The notes: generated by a model from the sequence alone, not told the origin. 64,000 bases of DNA from Pseudomonadota bacterium (GCA_023391815.1 JAEWAF010000105.1:1-64000); one strand, 5' to 3'; shown: positions 53,363-63,851, counted from the stretch's first letter. Translations and numbers: made by a program.

Positions 53363-54313
53363 ATGGCGGTCCAATCAAGCATGGTCCAGCCCTCGCCCGT
53401 CGCGGGCAGGCATTCGGACTTTGCCGCTCAGCTGAAACATTGGCAGACCCGCATCGAGCGCGAACTGTCCGCGCGGCTGCCCGCTCCCGACATTCAACCG
53501 CAGCGTCTGCATGAAGCGATTCGATACAGCGTGCTCGGCGGCGGCAAGCGCGTGCGACCGGCGCTCGTTTATGCGACCGGCGCGGCGCTCGGAATTTCCG
53601 AATCCCTCCTCGATGGCGCGGCTTGCGCGGTCGAGTTGATCCACGCGTATTCGCTGGTTCATGACGACCTGCCCGCGATGGACAACGACGATCTGCGGCG
53701 TGGCCGGCCGACATGTCACAAAGCCTTCGATGAAGCGACCGCGATTCTGGTCGGCGACTCGTTGCAATGTCTGGCGTTCGAACTGCTCGCCGACGGCCCC
53801 GGATTGCCGCCGCAGCCGAGCGTCCGGCTCAAGCTCGTTCAGTTGCTCGCGGTTGCCAGCGGCACGAGCGGCATGGCGGGCGGACAGGCGCTCGATCTCG
53901 CAGCCATCGGCCGCAAGCTCTCGCTGGCCGAAGTCGAAGAGATGCATGTTCGAAAAACCGGCGCGCTGATCCATGCGTGCGTGATGATGGGCGCGGCGTG
54001 CGCGCCGCAACCTTCAGAGAGCGTCACGCGTGTATTGGATGAATATGCCCGCGCCATCGGACTCGCGTTTCAGATCCAGGATGACTTGCTCGACGTCGAG
54101 GGCGATGTCGCCGTGATCGGCAAAGCCACCGGCGCGGATCGGGCGCTCGATAAACCGACCTATCCATCCGTCGCCGGCGTCGAGTGGTCGCGTCAACGCA
54201 TGCATGAGCTCCATGCTCGGGCCCTATCGGCGCTCGCCAAGCTGGATGCGGCGGGCCTGGACAGCACGCCCCTGGCCGCCATGTCGAACTGGCTGGTCCT
54301 GCGGAAATATTGA
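53363..54313 (+). CDS. ispA: Farnesyl/geranyl diphosphate synthase
   Basis: Prenyl transferase that condenses IPP with DMAPP and GPP. From ATG 53363 it has 316 residues. The first Asp-rich motif is DDLPAMDNDDLRRG and the second DDLLDVEGD; GGGKRVRPALVYA is also conserved. The frame is open to 53249 but that part overlaps xseB. It feeds the dxs-dependent MEP pathway encoded next door. Chain length (C15 likely) is inferred from similarity to IspA. Confidence 0.95.
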   Translation: MAVQSSMVQPSPVAGRHSDFAAQLKHWQTRIERELSARLPAPDIQPQRLHEAIRYSVLGGGKRVRPALVYATGAALGISESLLDGAACAVELIHAYSLVHDDLPAMDNDDLRRGRPTCHKAFDEATAILVGDSLQCLAFELLADGPGLPPQPSVRLKLVQLLAVASGTSGMAGGQALDLAAIGRKLSLAEVEEMHVRKTGALIHACVMMGAACAPQPSESVTRVLDEYARAIGLAFQIQDDLLDVEGDVAVIGKATGADRALDKPTYPSVAGVEWSRQRMHELHARALSALAKLDAAGLDSTPLAAMSNWLVLRKY

Positions 54314-54395
54314 TCTTGGGCGCCAGAATTCATCCGCTGCCTGCCCCGACTGCGCCCGTAATCGCCGATCCGGTTTCCTGTAGACTTCGCCGGCC

Positions 54396-56285
54396 ATGAA
54401 TTCCGCCACGCCTCCTCCGTTGTTGGCAGCGATCAACTCACCCGCCGATCTGCGCAAGCTGCCGGCGACCGAGTTGCCGCAAGTCTCCTCGGAACTGCGC
54501 CAATACCTGATCGAAACCGTCAGCCAGATGGGCGGGCACTTCGCCGCCGGCCTCGGCACGGTCGAGCTCACGGTCGCCTTGCATTATGTATTCGATACTC
54601 CGCACGACCGGCTGGTGTGGGATGTGGGTCATCAGGCGTATCCGCATAAGGTGCTGACCGGCCGTCGCGATCAGTTGCACACCATCAAACAAAAGGATGG
54701 TCTGGCGCCGTTTCCAACGCGCAGCGAAAGCGAATACGACACGTTCGGTGTCGGTCATTCCAGCACCTCGATCAGCGCCGCACTGGGCATGGCCATCGGC
54801 GCCGCCGCCAAGAAGGAAGATCGCCGCGTCGTGGCCGTGATCGGCGATGGCGCGATGAGCGCCGGCATGGCGTTCGAAGCGCTCAATCACGCCGGCAGCC
54901 TCGATGTCGACATGCTCGTGATCCTCAACGACAACGACATGTCGATCTCGGAAAACGTCGGCGCGTTCTCGAATTATTTCGCGCGCGTTCTATCCGGCAA
55001 GCTGTATGCGACGCTGCGTGAAGGCAGCAAGAAAGTGCTGAGCCGCATGCCCACCGTGTGGGAGCTGGCGCGCCGTTCCGAAGAGCATATGAAAGGCATG
55101 GTGCTGCCCGGCACGATCTTCGAGGAAATGGGTTTCAACTACATCGGTCCCATCGACGGTCACGATGTGAACGCGCTGGTCGCGACCCTGCGAAACGTGC
55201 GCGATCTGAAAGGCCCGCAGTTCCTTCATGTGATCACGCGCAAAGGCAAAGGCTATGCGCCGGCCGAGGCCGATCCCATCAAGTGGCACGGCCCGGGCCC
55301 GTTCGATCCCAAGAGCGGCGTGATCTTCAAAGAGAAGGCCAGCGGCCCGAGCTACTCGCAGGTATTCGGCCAATGGATGTGCGACATGGCGGCGGCCGAC
55401 CCCAAAGTGGTCGCGATCACGCCGGCGATGCGCGAAGGCTCCGGCCTGGTCGAATATTCCAAACGTTTCGCGGATCGTTACTTCGACGTCGCCATCGCCG
55501 AACAACACGCGGTGACGCTGGCGGCGGGCATGGCGTGCGAAGGGTTGCGGCCGGTGGTCGCGATCTATTCGACCTTTCTGCAGCGCGCGTACGATCAAGT
55601 GATTCACGACGTCGCGATTCAGAATCTGCCGGTGACCTTTGCGATCGATCGCGCCGGTTTAGTCGGCGGCGACGGCGCGACTCACCAGGGCAGTTACGAC
55701 TTGTCCTTCATGCGCTGTATTCCGAATCTGATCGTGATGGCGCCGGCCGACGAAAACGAGTGCCGCCAGATGCTGTACACCGCCGTGCAGTCCAATCTGC
55801 CGGCCGCTGTGCGTTATCCCCGCGGCCAGGGGCCCGGCGCGACGATTGAAGCGACCATGCGGTCTCTGCCCATCGGCAAGGCGCAGATCCGGCGCGAGGG
55901 CCGCTCCGGACTGGCGATCTTCGCTGTCGGTGCAATGGTCCCGCTCTGCGAGCGGATCGCCGAGAAGATCGACGCGACGGTCGTGAACCTGCGTTTCATC
56001 AAGCCGCTCGATGAGGAGCTGATCGTGCGCGTGGCGGCCAATCACCGCGCGATCGTGACAGTTGAAGAAAATGTCGTCGCCGGCGGTGCGGGATCGGCGA
56101 TCGCGGAATGCCTGGCCGCGCACGGCCCTATTCCGCCCACCCTGAATCTCGGCATCCCGGACCGCTTCATGGAGCACGGCTCCCGCGAGGACTGCCTGGC
56201 GGCCGCGGGGCTGGATCTGGCGTCGCTGGAAAGCGCCATCACGCGCTGGTGGCAGGGCGAGAAACGCCTCGCCGTCGGCGGCTGA
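54396..56285 (+). CDS. dxs: 1-deoxy-D-xylulose-5-phosphate synthase
   Basis: TPP-dependent first step of the MEP isoprenoid pathway (pyruvate plus glyceraldehyde 3-phosphate). The 629 residues match the family (about 620). TPP motif GDGAMSAGMAFEALNHAG; QMGGHFAAGLGTVELTVALHYVF at the N-terminus; FATRSESEYDTFGVGHSSTSISAALG near 110; and the transketolase-like DRAGLVGGDGATHQGSYDLSF. It lies 82 bases after ispA and 139 bases before folE2 on the same strand. Confidence 0.97.
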   Translation: MNSATPPPLLAAINSPADLRKLPATELPQVSSELRQYLIETVSQMGGHFAAGLGTVELTVALHYVFDTPHDRLVWDVGHQAYPHKVLTGRRDQLHTIKQKDGLAPFPTRSESEYDTFGVGHSSTSISAALGMAIGAAAKKEDRRVVAVIGDGAMSAGMAFEALNHAGSLDVDMLVILNDNDMSISENVGAFSNYFARVLSGKLYATLREGSKKVLSRMPTVWELARRSEEHMKGMVLPGTIFEEMGFNYIGPIDGHDVNALVATLRNVRDLKGPQFLHVITRKGKGYAPAEADPIKWHGPGPFDPKSGVIFKEKASGPSYSQVFGQWMCDMAAADPKVVAITPAMREGSGLVEYSKRFADRYFDVAIAEQHAVTLAAGMACEGLRPVVAIYSTFLQRAYDQVIHDVAIQNLPVTFAIDRAGLVGGDGATHQGSYDLSFMRCIPNLIVMAPADENECRQMLYTAVQSNLPAAVRYPRGQGPGATIEATMRSLPIGKAQIRREGRSGLAIFAVGAMVPLCERIAEKIDATVVNLRFIKPLDEELIVRVAANHRAIVTVEENVVAGGAGSAIAECLAAHGPIPPTLNLGIPDRFMEHGSREDCLAAAGLDLASLESAITRWWQGEKRLAVGG

Positions 56286-56424
56286 TTCGTCAAATACCGC
56301 GACTTTTTGGCATTTGAGTATTTCCCGGCCGGGGGAACGGCCTTGCCACCCCTTGATCTATACTGCGCTCGACCAAATCGATGAGCCTTCAGGCCGGAGA
56401 GCCGGCCCGGTCCGGAAATCCTCT

Positions 56425-57258
56425 ATGTCGACATTGCCCAAAAGCGTCGCCCCTCCGCCCCCGACCTCCATCGAGGACGTGCAGGCGCGGGCCGATTCCC
56501 GCCGCATTCCGATCAACAAGGTCGGCATCAAGGACGTGTATCACCCGGTGCGGGTGAAGGACCGCTCGAGCGGCGAACAGCACACCGTCGCCAACTTCAA
56601 CATGTACGTCGCCCTGCCCCACAACTTCAAGGGCACGCACATGTCACGCTTCGTCGAGCTGCTCCACGGCAACGAGCGTGAGATCTCCGTCGAATCGTTC
56701 CGAGACATCCTCGCCCAGATGACCGAGAAGCTGAACGCGCAGACCGGTCACATCGAAATGGAATTTCCGTTCTTCGTGATGAAGAAAGCGCCGGTGTCGG
56801 GCGTCGAGAGCTTGATGAACTATCAGGCCTCGCTGATCGGCGAGCTTCACAACGGCAAGTCCGAGCTGTGGCTCAAGGTCGTGGTGGCCGCCACCAGCCT
56901 GTGCCCCTGCTCCAAGGACATTTCCAAGTACGGCGCCCACAACCAGCGCTCGCACATCACTATCAAGGCCAGGGTCGACGGCCACATGTGGCTGGAAGAA
57001 CTGATCGACATCGCGGAATCGGAAGCCTCCTGCGAGGTCTACGGCATCCTCAAGCGCGCCGACGAAAAACACGTCACCGAGCGCGCCTACGAGAACCCCA
57101 AGTTCGTCGAAGACATCGTCCGCGACGTCGCTGTTCGCATGAACAATGAGGACCGCGTGCGGGCGTACGTCGTCGAAGCGGAAAACTTCGAGTCCATCCA
57201 CAATCACTCGGCGTATGCCCTGATCGAGAACGATAAGGACGCGGCGGCCGGAAGCTGA
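56425..57258 (+). CDS. folE2: GTP cyclohydrolase IB
   Basis: Zinc-independent GTP cyclohydrolase (FolE2 type) giving dihydroneopterin triphosphate for folate or queuosine. From ATG 56425 it has 277 residues. The catalytic motif is ATSLCPCSKDISKYGAHNQRS (Cys160 and Cys162). Other blocks: GTHMSRFVELLHGN, AENFESIHNHSAYA. Bacteria carrying this form often use it under zinc limitation, but no Zur-like site is obvious upstream. The frame extends to 56314 without homology. A strong terminator follows. Confidence 0.95.
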   Translation: MSTLPKSVAPPPPTSIEDVQARADSRRIPINKVGIKDVYHPVRVKDRSSGEQHTVANFNMYVALPHNFKGTHMSRFVELLHGNEREISVESFRDILAQMTEKLNAQTGHIEMEFPFFVMKKAPVSGVESLMNYQASLIGELHNGKSELWLKVVVAATSLCPCSKDISKYGAHNQRSHITIKARVDGHMWLEELIDIAESEASCEVYGILKRADEKHVTERAYENPKFVEDIVRDVAVRMNNEDRVRAYVVEAENFESIHNHSAYALIENDKDAAAGS

Positions 57259-57284
57259 CCAGCTGCGATCATGTCTCTTATTAG

Positions 57285-57308
57285 AGCCGGGCTTCGCCCG
57301 GCTTTTTT
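57285..57308 (+). terminator. Rho-independent terminator after folE2
   Basis: AGCCGGGC (57285-57292) pairs perfectly with GCCCGGCT (57296-57303) around a TTC loop, followed by a T6 run ending at 57308. It is 26 bases after the folE2 stop and in front of the convergent PIN gene; the sequence is close to a bidirectional terminator. Confidence 0.9.
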
Positions 57309-57319
57309 CGTCGAGGCGC

Positions 57320-57892
57320 TCAGAGCGACTTGATACGTGCCCTCAGAATCGAGGCACTCACGGCCAAACCGTTGCGCTCGTAACTTTCGATGATCTCTTC
57401 GGCCGTCCGCGGTGGATTGACTAGCCTGCGTCGAATTCTACGAACAGCCTCGCAAACAACCTCGGCATTCAAATCGAGCAGATGCTCGATAAACGCATCC
57501 GGATGAATGGCGCAAACTCCATATGGGCGCAGCGTTTCCTTCGGAAAGTGCTTGAGGTTGAAAGTAACGATTTCCTGAGCGCCACAGTGAATCGCCGCCG
57601 CGAGCACGTGCCGATCGTCGCAATCGGGTAACCCCGAAAGTCCGGCCTCGAGCGACTCGAATCCCATGACCAGACAATCGAGCACGGCCGCGTTCATGAG
57701 TTGAGCGGCTCGCTGCAGCCGAGCTCGATCGAGATCGGGTCTGTCACGAGTCACCGCCTCGATCCATTCGGAATGGATTCGATCAGTCCACTTCGCTCGC
57801 ACCAATCCCGTTCTTGCGATCTCCACCGTCAGATCGCGAATCGATGCGGGATAGAGCACGCAGGCATCGTAGACGACGGTAAAGCTCGCCAA
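57320..57892 (-). CDS. PIN-domain putative toxin
   Basis: 190-residue predicted ribonuclease of the PIN superfamily. The first acidic residue is Asp9 in VVYDACVLYP; the conserved downstream acids lie in HSEWIEAV and DCDDRHVLAAAIHCGAQEIVTFN. The C-terminal extension past the PIN core (ERNGLAVSASILRARI) fits the PIN_3-type toxins. It follows the HTH antitoxin by 43 bases. The catalytic set is complete, so it is likely active; the RNA target is unknown. Confidence 0.85.
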   Translation of the reverse strand: MASFTVVYDACVLYPASIRDLTVEIARTGLVRAKWTDRIHSEWIEAVTRDRPDLDRARLQRAAQLMNAAVLDCLVMGFESLEAGLSGLPDCDDRHVLAAAIHCGAQEIVTFNLKHFPKETLRPYGVCAIHPDAFIEHLLDLNAEVVCEAVRRIRRRLVNPPRTAEEIIESYERNGLAVSASILRARIKSL

Positions 57893-57935
57893 GTGCTCCC
57901 CTTGATCTTGTTGCTTCTTTTTCGGCCGGTGGCGA

Positions 57936-58394
57936 TCAGTAGTCGAGCTTCAAGTCCTGCGACAGCGACGCGAGCTCGCGCAATGCAGTCTCGCTCTCAG
58001 CATCTCGTTTGCGCTTGTAAGTCATCAGATCGGAGAACCGAACACGACGGTGGGTCCCCACCTTGTGATGGGGCAACTGTCCGCTCTCTAGCAGCCCCAC
58101 CAGGAACGGGCGTGAGACATTGAGAAGATCCGCCGCCTCCTGCGTCGTCAATTCGGCGTGATATGGCATGAGCGTCACCGCATTGCCCTTCGCCAATTCC
58201 GCCAACAGCGCGCCAAGCAGCCGCACGGCAGCCGCGGGCAGCACGACTGGCTCATCGGGCGCGCTCTCAAAGCGCACGATGCAAGTTTCTCTTGGGCTGG
58301 AACCGATCACACGGAACAGCCGGCGGCTGGCATCCGCGGCAAGCGCGGAGACCTCCTCCGTGGGTTGAATTGGCTCTGCAAGCACCGCCGACAT
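57936..58394 (-). CDS. HTH antitoxin (excisionase-type DNA-binding)
   Basis: 152-residue protein with a MerR/excisionase-like helix-turn-helix near 100-145 (LTTQEAADLLNVSRPFLVGLLESGQLPHHKVGTHRRVRFSDLMTYK). Upstream of the PIN gene in an antitoxin-first order, it should neutralise the toxin and repress the operon. The N-terminal half (FRVIGSSPRETCIVRFESAPDEPVVLPAAAVRLL) is a separate domain. TCGAA boxes just upstream are candidate operators. Together a type II toxin-antitoxin module. Confidence 0.85.
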   Translation of the reverse strand: MSAVLAEPIQPTEEVSALAADASRRLFRVIGSSPRETCIVRFESAPDEPVVLPAAAVRLLGALLAELAKGNAVTLMPYHAELTTQEAADLLNVSRPFLVGLLESGQLPHHKVGTHRRVRFSDLMTYKRKRDAESETALRELASLSQDLKLDY

Positions 58395-58856
58395 GACACA
58401 CCCCCTGGATCGATGCTGCCAGGGTACACAAACGAAATAATCGAAACAACTGTCGAACTATTCGAAAAGCACAGCGCCCTTGTAAATTCTTCAGTAGCAA
58501 GGCGTTACAGCGTAAACGGGGGAATCTCCCGGCCCCATGACTGCTTAGAGAGCCTTGGATGGCCATCTCGCCCCTGCAGAGCGGGCCTCCAGCAATCTGC
58601 CGATGGATCGATACGCCGACGGTGCAGGATGGCGCCGCCGGAGCTCACGGGCGGCGGGTACGGGTATAACAATCTCTTCGGGGGAGTGGCTCATACGCAG
58701 GAGACGATTCTCTCGCGAGCCGAAGATTCCGCGTGGAACCGATCGTCAGAGAGCACCTCGACCGAATCGTGCCCGCGCTGATACGAACGATCACCGTGCA
58801 ATAGGAAAACCGTGGCAAAGCTCGGTTTCTTAAGAAACAAGCGATGCCGCGCCCGA
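58395..58856. other. Gene-free interval upstream of the toxin-antitoxin module
   Basis: This 462-base gap sits between the kinase stop and the antitoxin start. Near the antitoxin, TCGAA occurs at 58442, 58454 and 58463 (12- and 9-base steps) within AT-rich DNA, a plausible autoregulatory operator. The rest contains short unrelated frames with no recognisable motifs; I see no tRNA, repeat or terminator. It may be decayed mobile DNA. Confidence 0.45.
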
Positions 58857-60200
<1,344 letters not shown>

Positions 60201-60224
60201 AGCCGCCCGCAGGGGGACTGTGCA

Positions 60225-60716
60225 CTAAATGATGTATCGAATACCGAGCAGGATCGCTGCCGCGAAAATGCCCGCAATAACGTCATCAAGCATAATTCCC
60301 AGCCCGCCGGAGAGACTGTGATCAGCCTCCCGGATCGGCCAGGGCTTCCAGATATCGAACAGCCGGAACAAAGCAAAACCCGCCACGACCGAGTAAAGAT
60401 TGGCCGGCACCGTCAACATGGTGATGGCGAAGCCGGTGATCTCGTCCCACACGATACCAGGATGATCGTGCACACCGAGCCGCCGCGCGCTCTCGCCGCA
60501 CACGTAGATACCGAAGATAGCGGCAAAGAGGGCGAAAGCTAGATGCGCGACAAAGCCGAACTGCATCACAAAAAGCACGATTGGGATGGCCATCAGGGTG
60601 CCGAAGGTGCCCGGCGCCCAGGGGCTCAGACCGCTGCCGAAGCCGAATGCCACCAGATGCACGGGGTCGCGCATCAGCGCCGGCTCAGCGCTCCACTTCA
60701 TGGCTTTGACCTTCAC
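60225..60716 (-). CDS. pgpA: Phosphatidylglycerophosphatase A
   Basis: Membrane enzyme that dephosphorylates phosphatidylglycerophosphate to phosphatidylglycerol. About 163 residues with PgpA blocks FGFGSGLSPWAPGTFGTL, HPGIVWDEITGFAI, FRLFDIWKPWPIREADH and GGLGIMLDDVIAG. GTG 60716 overlaps the thiL stop by four bases (GTGA), so it is chosen over ATG 60701. thiL-pgpA coupling is standard in gammaproteobacteria. Confidence 0.93.
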   Translation of the reverse strand: MKVKAMKWSAEPALMRDPVHLVAFGFGSGLSPWAPGTFGTLMAIPIVLFVMQFGFVAHLAFALFAAIFGIYVCGESARRLGVHDHPGIVWDEITGFAITMLTVPANLYSVVAGFALFRLFDIWKPWPIREADHSLSGGLGIMLDDVIAGIFAAAILLGIRYII

Positions 60717-61678
60717 TGGCCCGCCGCGAAATGATCGTAGCCGGCGCGCTTGATCCTGAACGGCTGGCCGTTCCGCAAGCACACCACTTCTGTATCCGCC
60801 GTGATGACGCCGATTTGCGTCACCCGCTGCTGAAGCTGCAACGAACTCACAATCGCTGCCGCCCGCTCGGCCGGGAGCGTAAACAACAATTCATAGTCGT
60901 CGCCGCCGGCGAGTGCGTACTGCAAGCCCTCGTCTGCGTCGAACAACTCCCGCATGGCCGCGGACTCGGGCAGCAGATCGACATTCAGCTGTGCGCCGAC
61001 GCCGCTCGCCGCACAAAGTTTCTTCAAGTCCGTGAGCAGACCATCGGAAACATCCATTGCGGCCGATGCCACCGTTCGCAACTGCCGGCCCAACTCGATT
61101 CGCGGCCGCGGTCGGAGGAAACGATGGGTGAGGAAGGCAGCGGACTCGCCCCCCAGAATGCGACGTTGAATCACGGCGAGACCGGCCGCGGCTTCGCCGG
61201 GGATGCCGGAGACAAATAACAAATCGCCCGGCCTGGCGCCCGAGCGCGTGAGCCACGCATCGGATTCAACCCAGCCAGCGATCTGCACCGTGATCACCAA
61301 CGGCCCACGCACGGTATCGCCACCGACCAACGCAACGTTGTATTCGTTCGCCAGCTCGAACAGGCCGCTCGCAAAACCGTTGAGCCACTGCTCGTTCGCG
61401 CGCGACAGGGAAAGAGACAAAGTCATCCAGGCAGGCTCGGCGCCCATTGCTGCGATGTCACTGAGATTCACCGCGAGCGCGCGATAGCCAATATCGGCGG
61501 CGTCAGTCCGGGCAGGAAAGTGAACGCCTTCGACGACGGTGTCCATTGCGACGACGAGCTTGCGGCCCGCGTGCGTGTCGAGCACCGCCGCGTCGTCGCC
61601 GACGCCGAGCAACACGTCGCCTCGCCCGCTCCGACGAGCGAAATACCGGGCGATGATGTCGAATTCACCGAGGCTCAT
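60713..61678 (-). CDS. thiL: Thiamine-monophosphate kinase
   Basis: Phosphorylates thiamine monophosphate to the active diphosphate. The 321 residues carry the family start GEFDIIARYF and GVGDDAAVLD (ATP/Mg binding), AVNLSDIAAMGAEP and VSDGLLTDLKKLCAASG. It lies 32 bases after nusB and overlaps pgpA. The nusB-thiL-pgpA order is conserved. No TPP riboswitch was seen upstream. Confidence 0.96.
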   Translation of the reverse strand: MSLGEFDIIARYFARRSGRGDVLLGVGDDAAVLDTHAGRKLVVAMDTVVEGVHFPARTDAADIGYRALAVNLSDIAAMGAEPAWMTLSLSLSRANEQWLNGFASGLFELANEYNVALVGGDTVRGPLVITVQIAGWVESDAWLTRSGARPGDLLFVSGIPGEAAAGLAVIQRRILGGESAAFLTHRFLRPRPRIELGRQLRTVASAAMDVSDGLLTDLKKLCAASGVGAQLNVDLLPESAAMRELFDADEGLQYALAGGDDYELLFTLPAERAAAIVSSLQLQQRVTQIGVITADTEVVCLRNGQPFRIKRAGYDHFAAGQ

Positions 61679-61710
61679 CGTGAAAGAGTAGCCTCAGTTC
61701 GAGGCGGAGG

Positions 61711-62172
61711 CTATTGCCGTTCGGCGGCGCGGATCTCGCGGGCGGCCCGATCGAGCACGGCGTTGATGTACTTGTGCGCGTCGGTGGCGCCGAAGCGCTT
61801 GCACAGATCGACGCCCTCGTTGATCACGACCCGATAAGGAATATCCAGACGGTTGCGCAGCTCGTACATGCCGACCATCAGGATCGCCGCCTCGACCGGA
61901 TCGAGCTGTTCCAGCGGCCGGTCCACGAACGGCTTCAACGCGTTGGTGATCTCTTCGTTGCGCTCGATGATCCGGGTGACCAGCTCGACGAAATGGTCTT
62001 CGTCGACCCCCGCCGAATCGTCACTCTCCAGATACTGCTGCTTGATCTCGACCGCCGCCTGCTGCGTCAACTGCCATTGATACAACGCCTGCATCGCCAG
62101 CTTGCGCGCGAGCGAGCGTGCGCGAGAGCCGGTGCCACGGGGGATTTCTTTGGGAGCCTCGTCGGTCATCAA
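61711..62172 (-). CDS. nusB: Transcription antitermination factor NusB
   Basis: All-helical RNA-binding protein that, with NusE, binds boxA in rRNA leaders. The 153 residues begin with a basic extension, then ARKLAMQALYQWQLT and VDRPLEQLDPVEAAILMVGMYELRNR, with VINEGVDLCKRFGATDAHKYINAVLD at the end, all family signatures. Its start overlaps the ribH stop by four bases (ATGA). Confidence 0.96.
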   Translation of the reverse strand: MMTDEAPKEIPRGTGSRARSLARKLAMQALYQWQLTQQAAVEIKQQYLESDDSAGVDEDHFVELVTRIIERNEEITNALKPFVDRPLEQLDPVEAAILMVGMYELRNRLDIPYRVVINEGVDLCKRFGATDAHKYINAVLDRAAREIRAAERQ

Positions 62173-62645
62173 ACTTCGATCTTACGCAACAGGTTGGCGA
62201 GCTCGATCGCGGTCACGGCCGCATCGCTACCCTTGTTCCCCGCCTTGGTTCCCGCGCGCTCGATCGCCTGCTCGATCGTGTCCGTCGTCAGCACGCCGAA
62301 CGAGACCGGGATGCCGGTATCGTTGGCGACGCGAGCGAGACCGCCGGCACATTCCCCCGCGACATAATCGAAATGCGCGGTGGCGCCCTTGATCACCGCG
62401 CCGAGCGCGATGATGGCGTCATAACGCTTGCTCAGCGCGAGCTTGCGGGCCACGACCGGCAGGTCGAACGCGCCCGGAGCGCGAACGATCTCGATCTGCT
62501 TGTCGCTGGCGCCATGCCGACGCAACGAGTCGACCGCGCCCTTCACCAGCTGATCGACGATGAACTCATTGAAGCGCGACGCCAGGATGGCAAAACGCAG
62601 CTCGCGACATTGCAGGTCGCCTTCGAGGGTCTTGATGGAATCCAT
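62169..62645 (-). CDS. ribH: 6,7-dimethyl-8-ribityllumazine synthase
   Basis: Penultimate riboflavin enzyme; condenses the DHBP product of RibB with ribityl-diaminouracil. The 158 residues include FAILASRFNEFIVDQLVKGA, VRAPGAFDLPVVARKLA, ALGAVIKGATAHFDYVAGE and PVSFGVLTTDTIEQAIERAGTKAGNKG. It follows ribBA by 92 bases and overlaps nusB. Note that its substrate 5-amino-6-ribitylaminouracil is also the precursor used by the fused FO synthase of the F420 operon. Confidence 0.97.
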   Translation of the reverse strand: MDSIKTLEGDLQCRELRFAILASRFNEFIVDQLVKGAVDSLRRHGASDKQIEIVRAPGAFDLPVVARKLALSKRYDAIIALGAVIKGATAHFDYVAGECAGGLARVANDTGIPVSFGVLTTDTIEQAIERAGTKAGNKGSDAAVTAIELANLLRKIEV

Positions 62646-62737
62646 GGGATAAGCAGGCCACGGCCGCAGGACGGGGGGCGAAGTATACGGAAATAGGCCA
62701 CCCGGGCCTAGGACGGCCCCGGCCCCCCGCTCGAGCT

Positions 62738-63844
62738 TCAGCCGTGGACGTACTCGACCACTTCCAGGTCAAAGCCCGACAGGCCCTGCATCTGCTTGGG
62801 TGCCGACAGCACCCGCATCCGGCTCACGCCCAGATCGCGCAGGATCTGCGCACCGATGCCGTAGGTTCGCAGCACCTCCGGACCGACATGACGTGGCGTT
62901 TGCGACGAGCCGCTTTGACTGATCGCCTTCACGGCGTCCATCAGATCGCGGGGTGTCTCCTCCGGACGCAGGATCACGACAACGCCATTCCCCTCCTTGG
63001 CCACGCGGGCCATGGCCGAACGCAGCGGCCAGCCGAGCGCGGGGTCGTGGATGCCGACCACGTCGCTCAACGTGTTCTTCAGATGCACGCGCACCAGCGG
63101 CGGCTTGTCGTTGGAAAGATCACCGGCCACCAGTGCCAGGTGCACGGTGCGATTCACGTGATCCTCATAGCTGTACATGCGGAAAGCGCCGAACTCGGTC
63201 TGCACCGGCTGCTCGGCGATGCGCTCCACCGAACGTTCCTTTTCCAGGCGGTAGCGGATCAGGTCGGCGATGGTGCCGATCTTCAGACCGTGCTGTTTGG
63301 CGAACTTCTCCAGATCCGGGCGACGCGCCATGGTGCCGTCGTCGTTCAGGATCTCGACGATGGCGGCGGCGGGCTCGAGCCCGGCCAGCCTGGTCAGATC
63401 GCAGCCCGCTTCGGTGTGACCGGCGCGCGTCAGCACGCCGCCGAGCTGCGCCATGATGGGAAAGATATGACCCGGCTGACGCAGATCTTCCGGCTTTGCG
63501 TCCTTACGCACGGCGGCGCGGATCGTCGCGGCCCGATCGTGCGCCGAAATACCGGTCGTCACGCCTTCGGCCGCTTCGATGGACAAGGTGAAGTTGGTGC
63601 GATGATCGATGTGGGTCTCGCTCACCATCAACGGCAGTCGCAATTGTTTGCAACGCTCGCGAGTCAAGGTGAGGCAGATCAGGCCGCGCGCATAGCGCAC
63701 CATGAAGTTCACATCCTCGGGACGAACGAATTCGCCGGCCATCACCAGGTCGCCTTCGTTCTCGCGATCTTCATCGTCCATGATGATGACCATCTTGCCG
63801 GCACGGATGTCGGCCAGGATCTCATCGATTGTGTTCAGCTTCAT
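62738..63844 (-). CDS. ribBA: DHBP synthase with degenerate GTP cyclohydrolase II domain
   Basis: 368 residues. The N-terminal RibB domain (1-200) is intact: DDEDRENEGDLVMAGE, the acidic loop and HTEAGCDLTRLAGL; it makes 3,4-dihydroxy-2-butanone 4-phosphate from ribulose 5-phosphate. The C-terminal RibA-like domain (about 205-368) lacks the three zinc-binding Cys residues of GTP cyclohydrolase II; the region expected to hold them reads VRVHLKNTLSDVVGIHD. It should therefore be inactive as a cyclohydrolase, the RibBX arrangement of many gamma/betaproteobacteria, and a separate RibA is expected elsewhere. It follows ribE by 7 bases. Confidence 0.93.
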   Translation of the reverse strand: MKLNTIDEILADIRAGKMVIIMDDEDRENEGDLVMAGEFVRPEDVNFMVRYARGLICLTLTRERCKQLRLPLMVSETHIDHRTNFTLSIEAAEGVTTGISAHDRAATIRAAVRKDAKPEDLRQPGHIFPIMAQLGGVLTRAGHTEAGCDLTRLAGLEPAAAIVEILNDDGTMARRPDLEKFAKQHGLKIGTIADLIRYRLEKERSVERIAEQPVQTEFGAFRMYSYEDHVNRTVHLALVAGDLSNDKPPLVRVHLKNTLSDVVGIHDPALGWPLRSAMARVAKEGNGVVVILRPEETPRDLMDAVKAISQSGSSQTPRHVGPEVLRTYGIGAQILRDLGVSRMRVLSAPKQMQGLSGFDLEVVEYVHG

Positions 63845-63851
63845 GCGAGTC

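Noticed and set aside
58395..58856. tRNA gene or integrase remnant near the toxin-antitoxin pair
   Set aside because: No cloverleaf with a T-loop and acceptor pairing was found, and the short frames do not show tyrosine recombinase residues.
62646..62737. FMN riboswitch near the rib genes
   Set aside because: The 92-base ribBA-ribH gap is too short and has no RFN-element consensus; ribE upstream is cut by the window edge.
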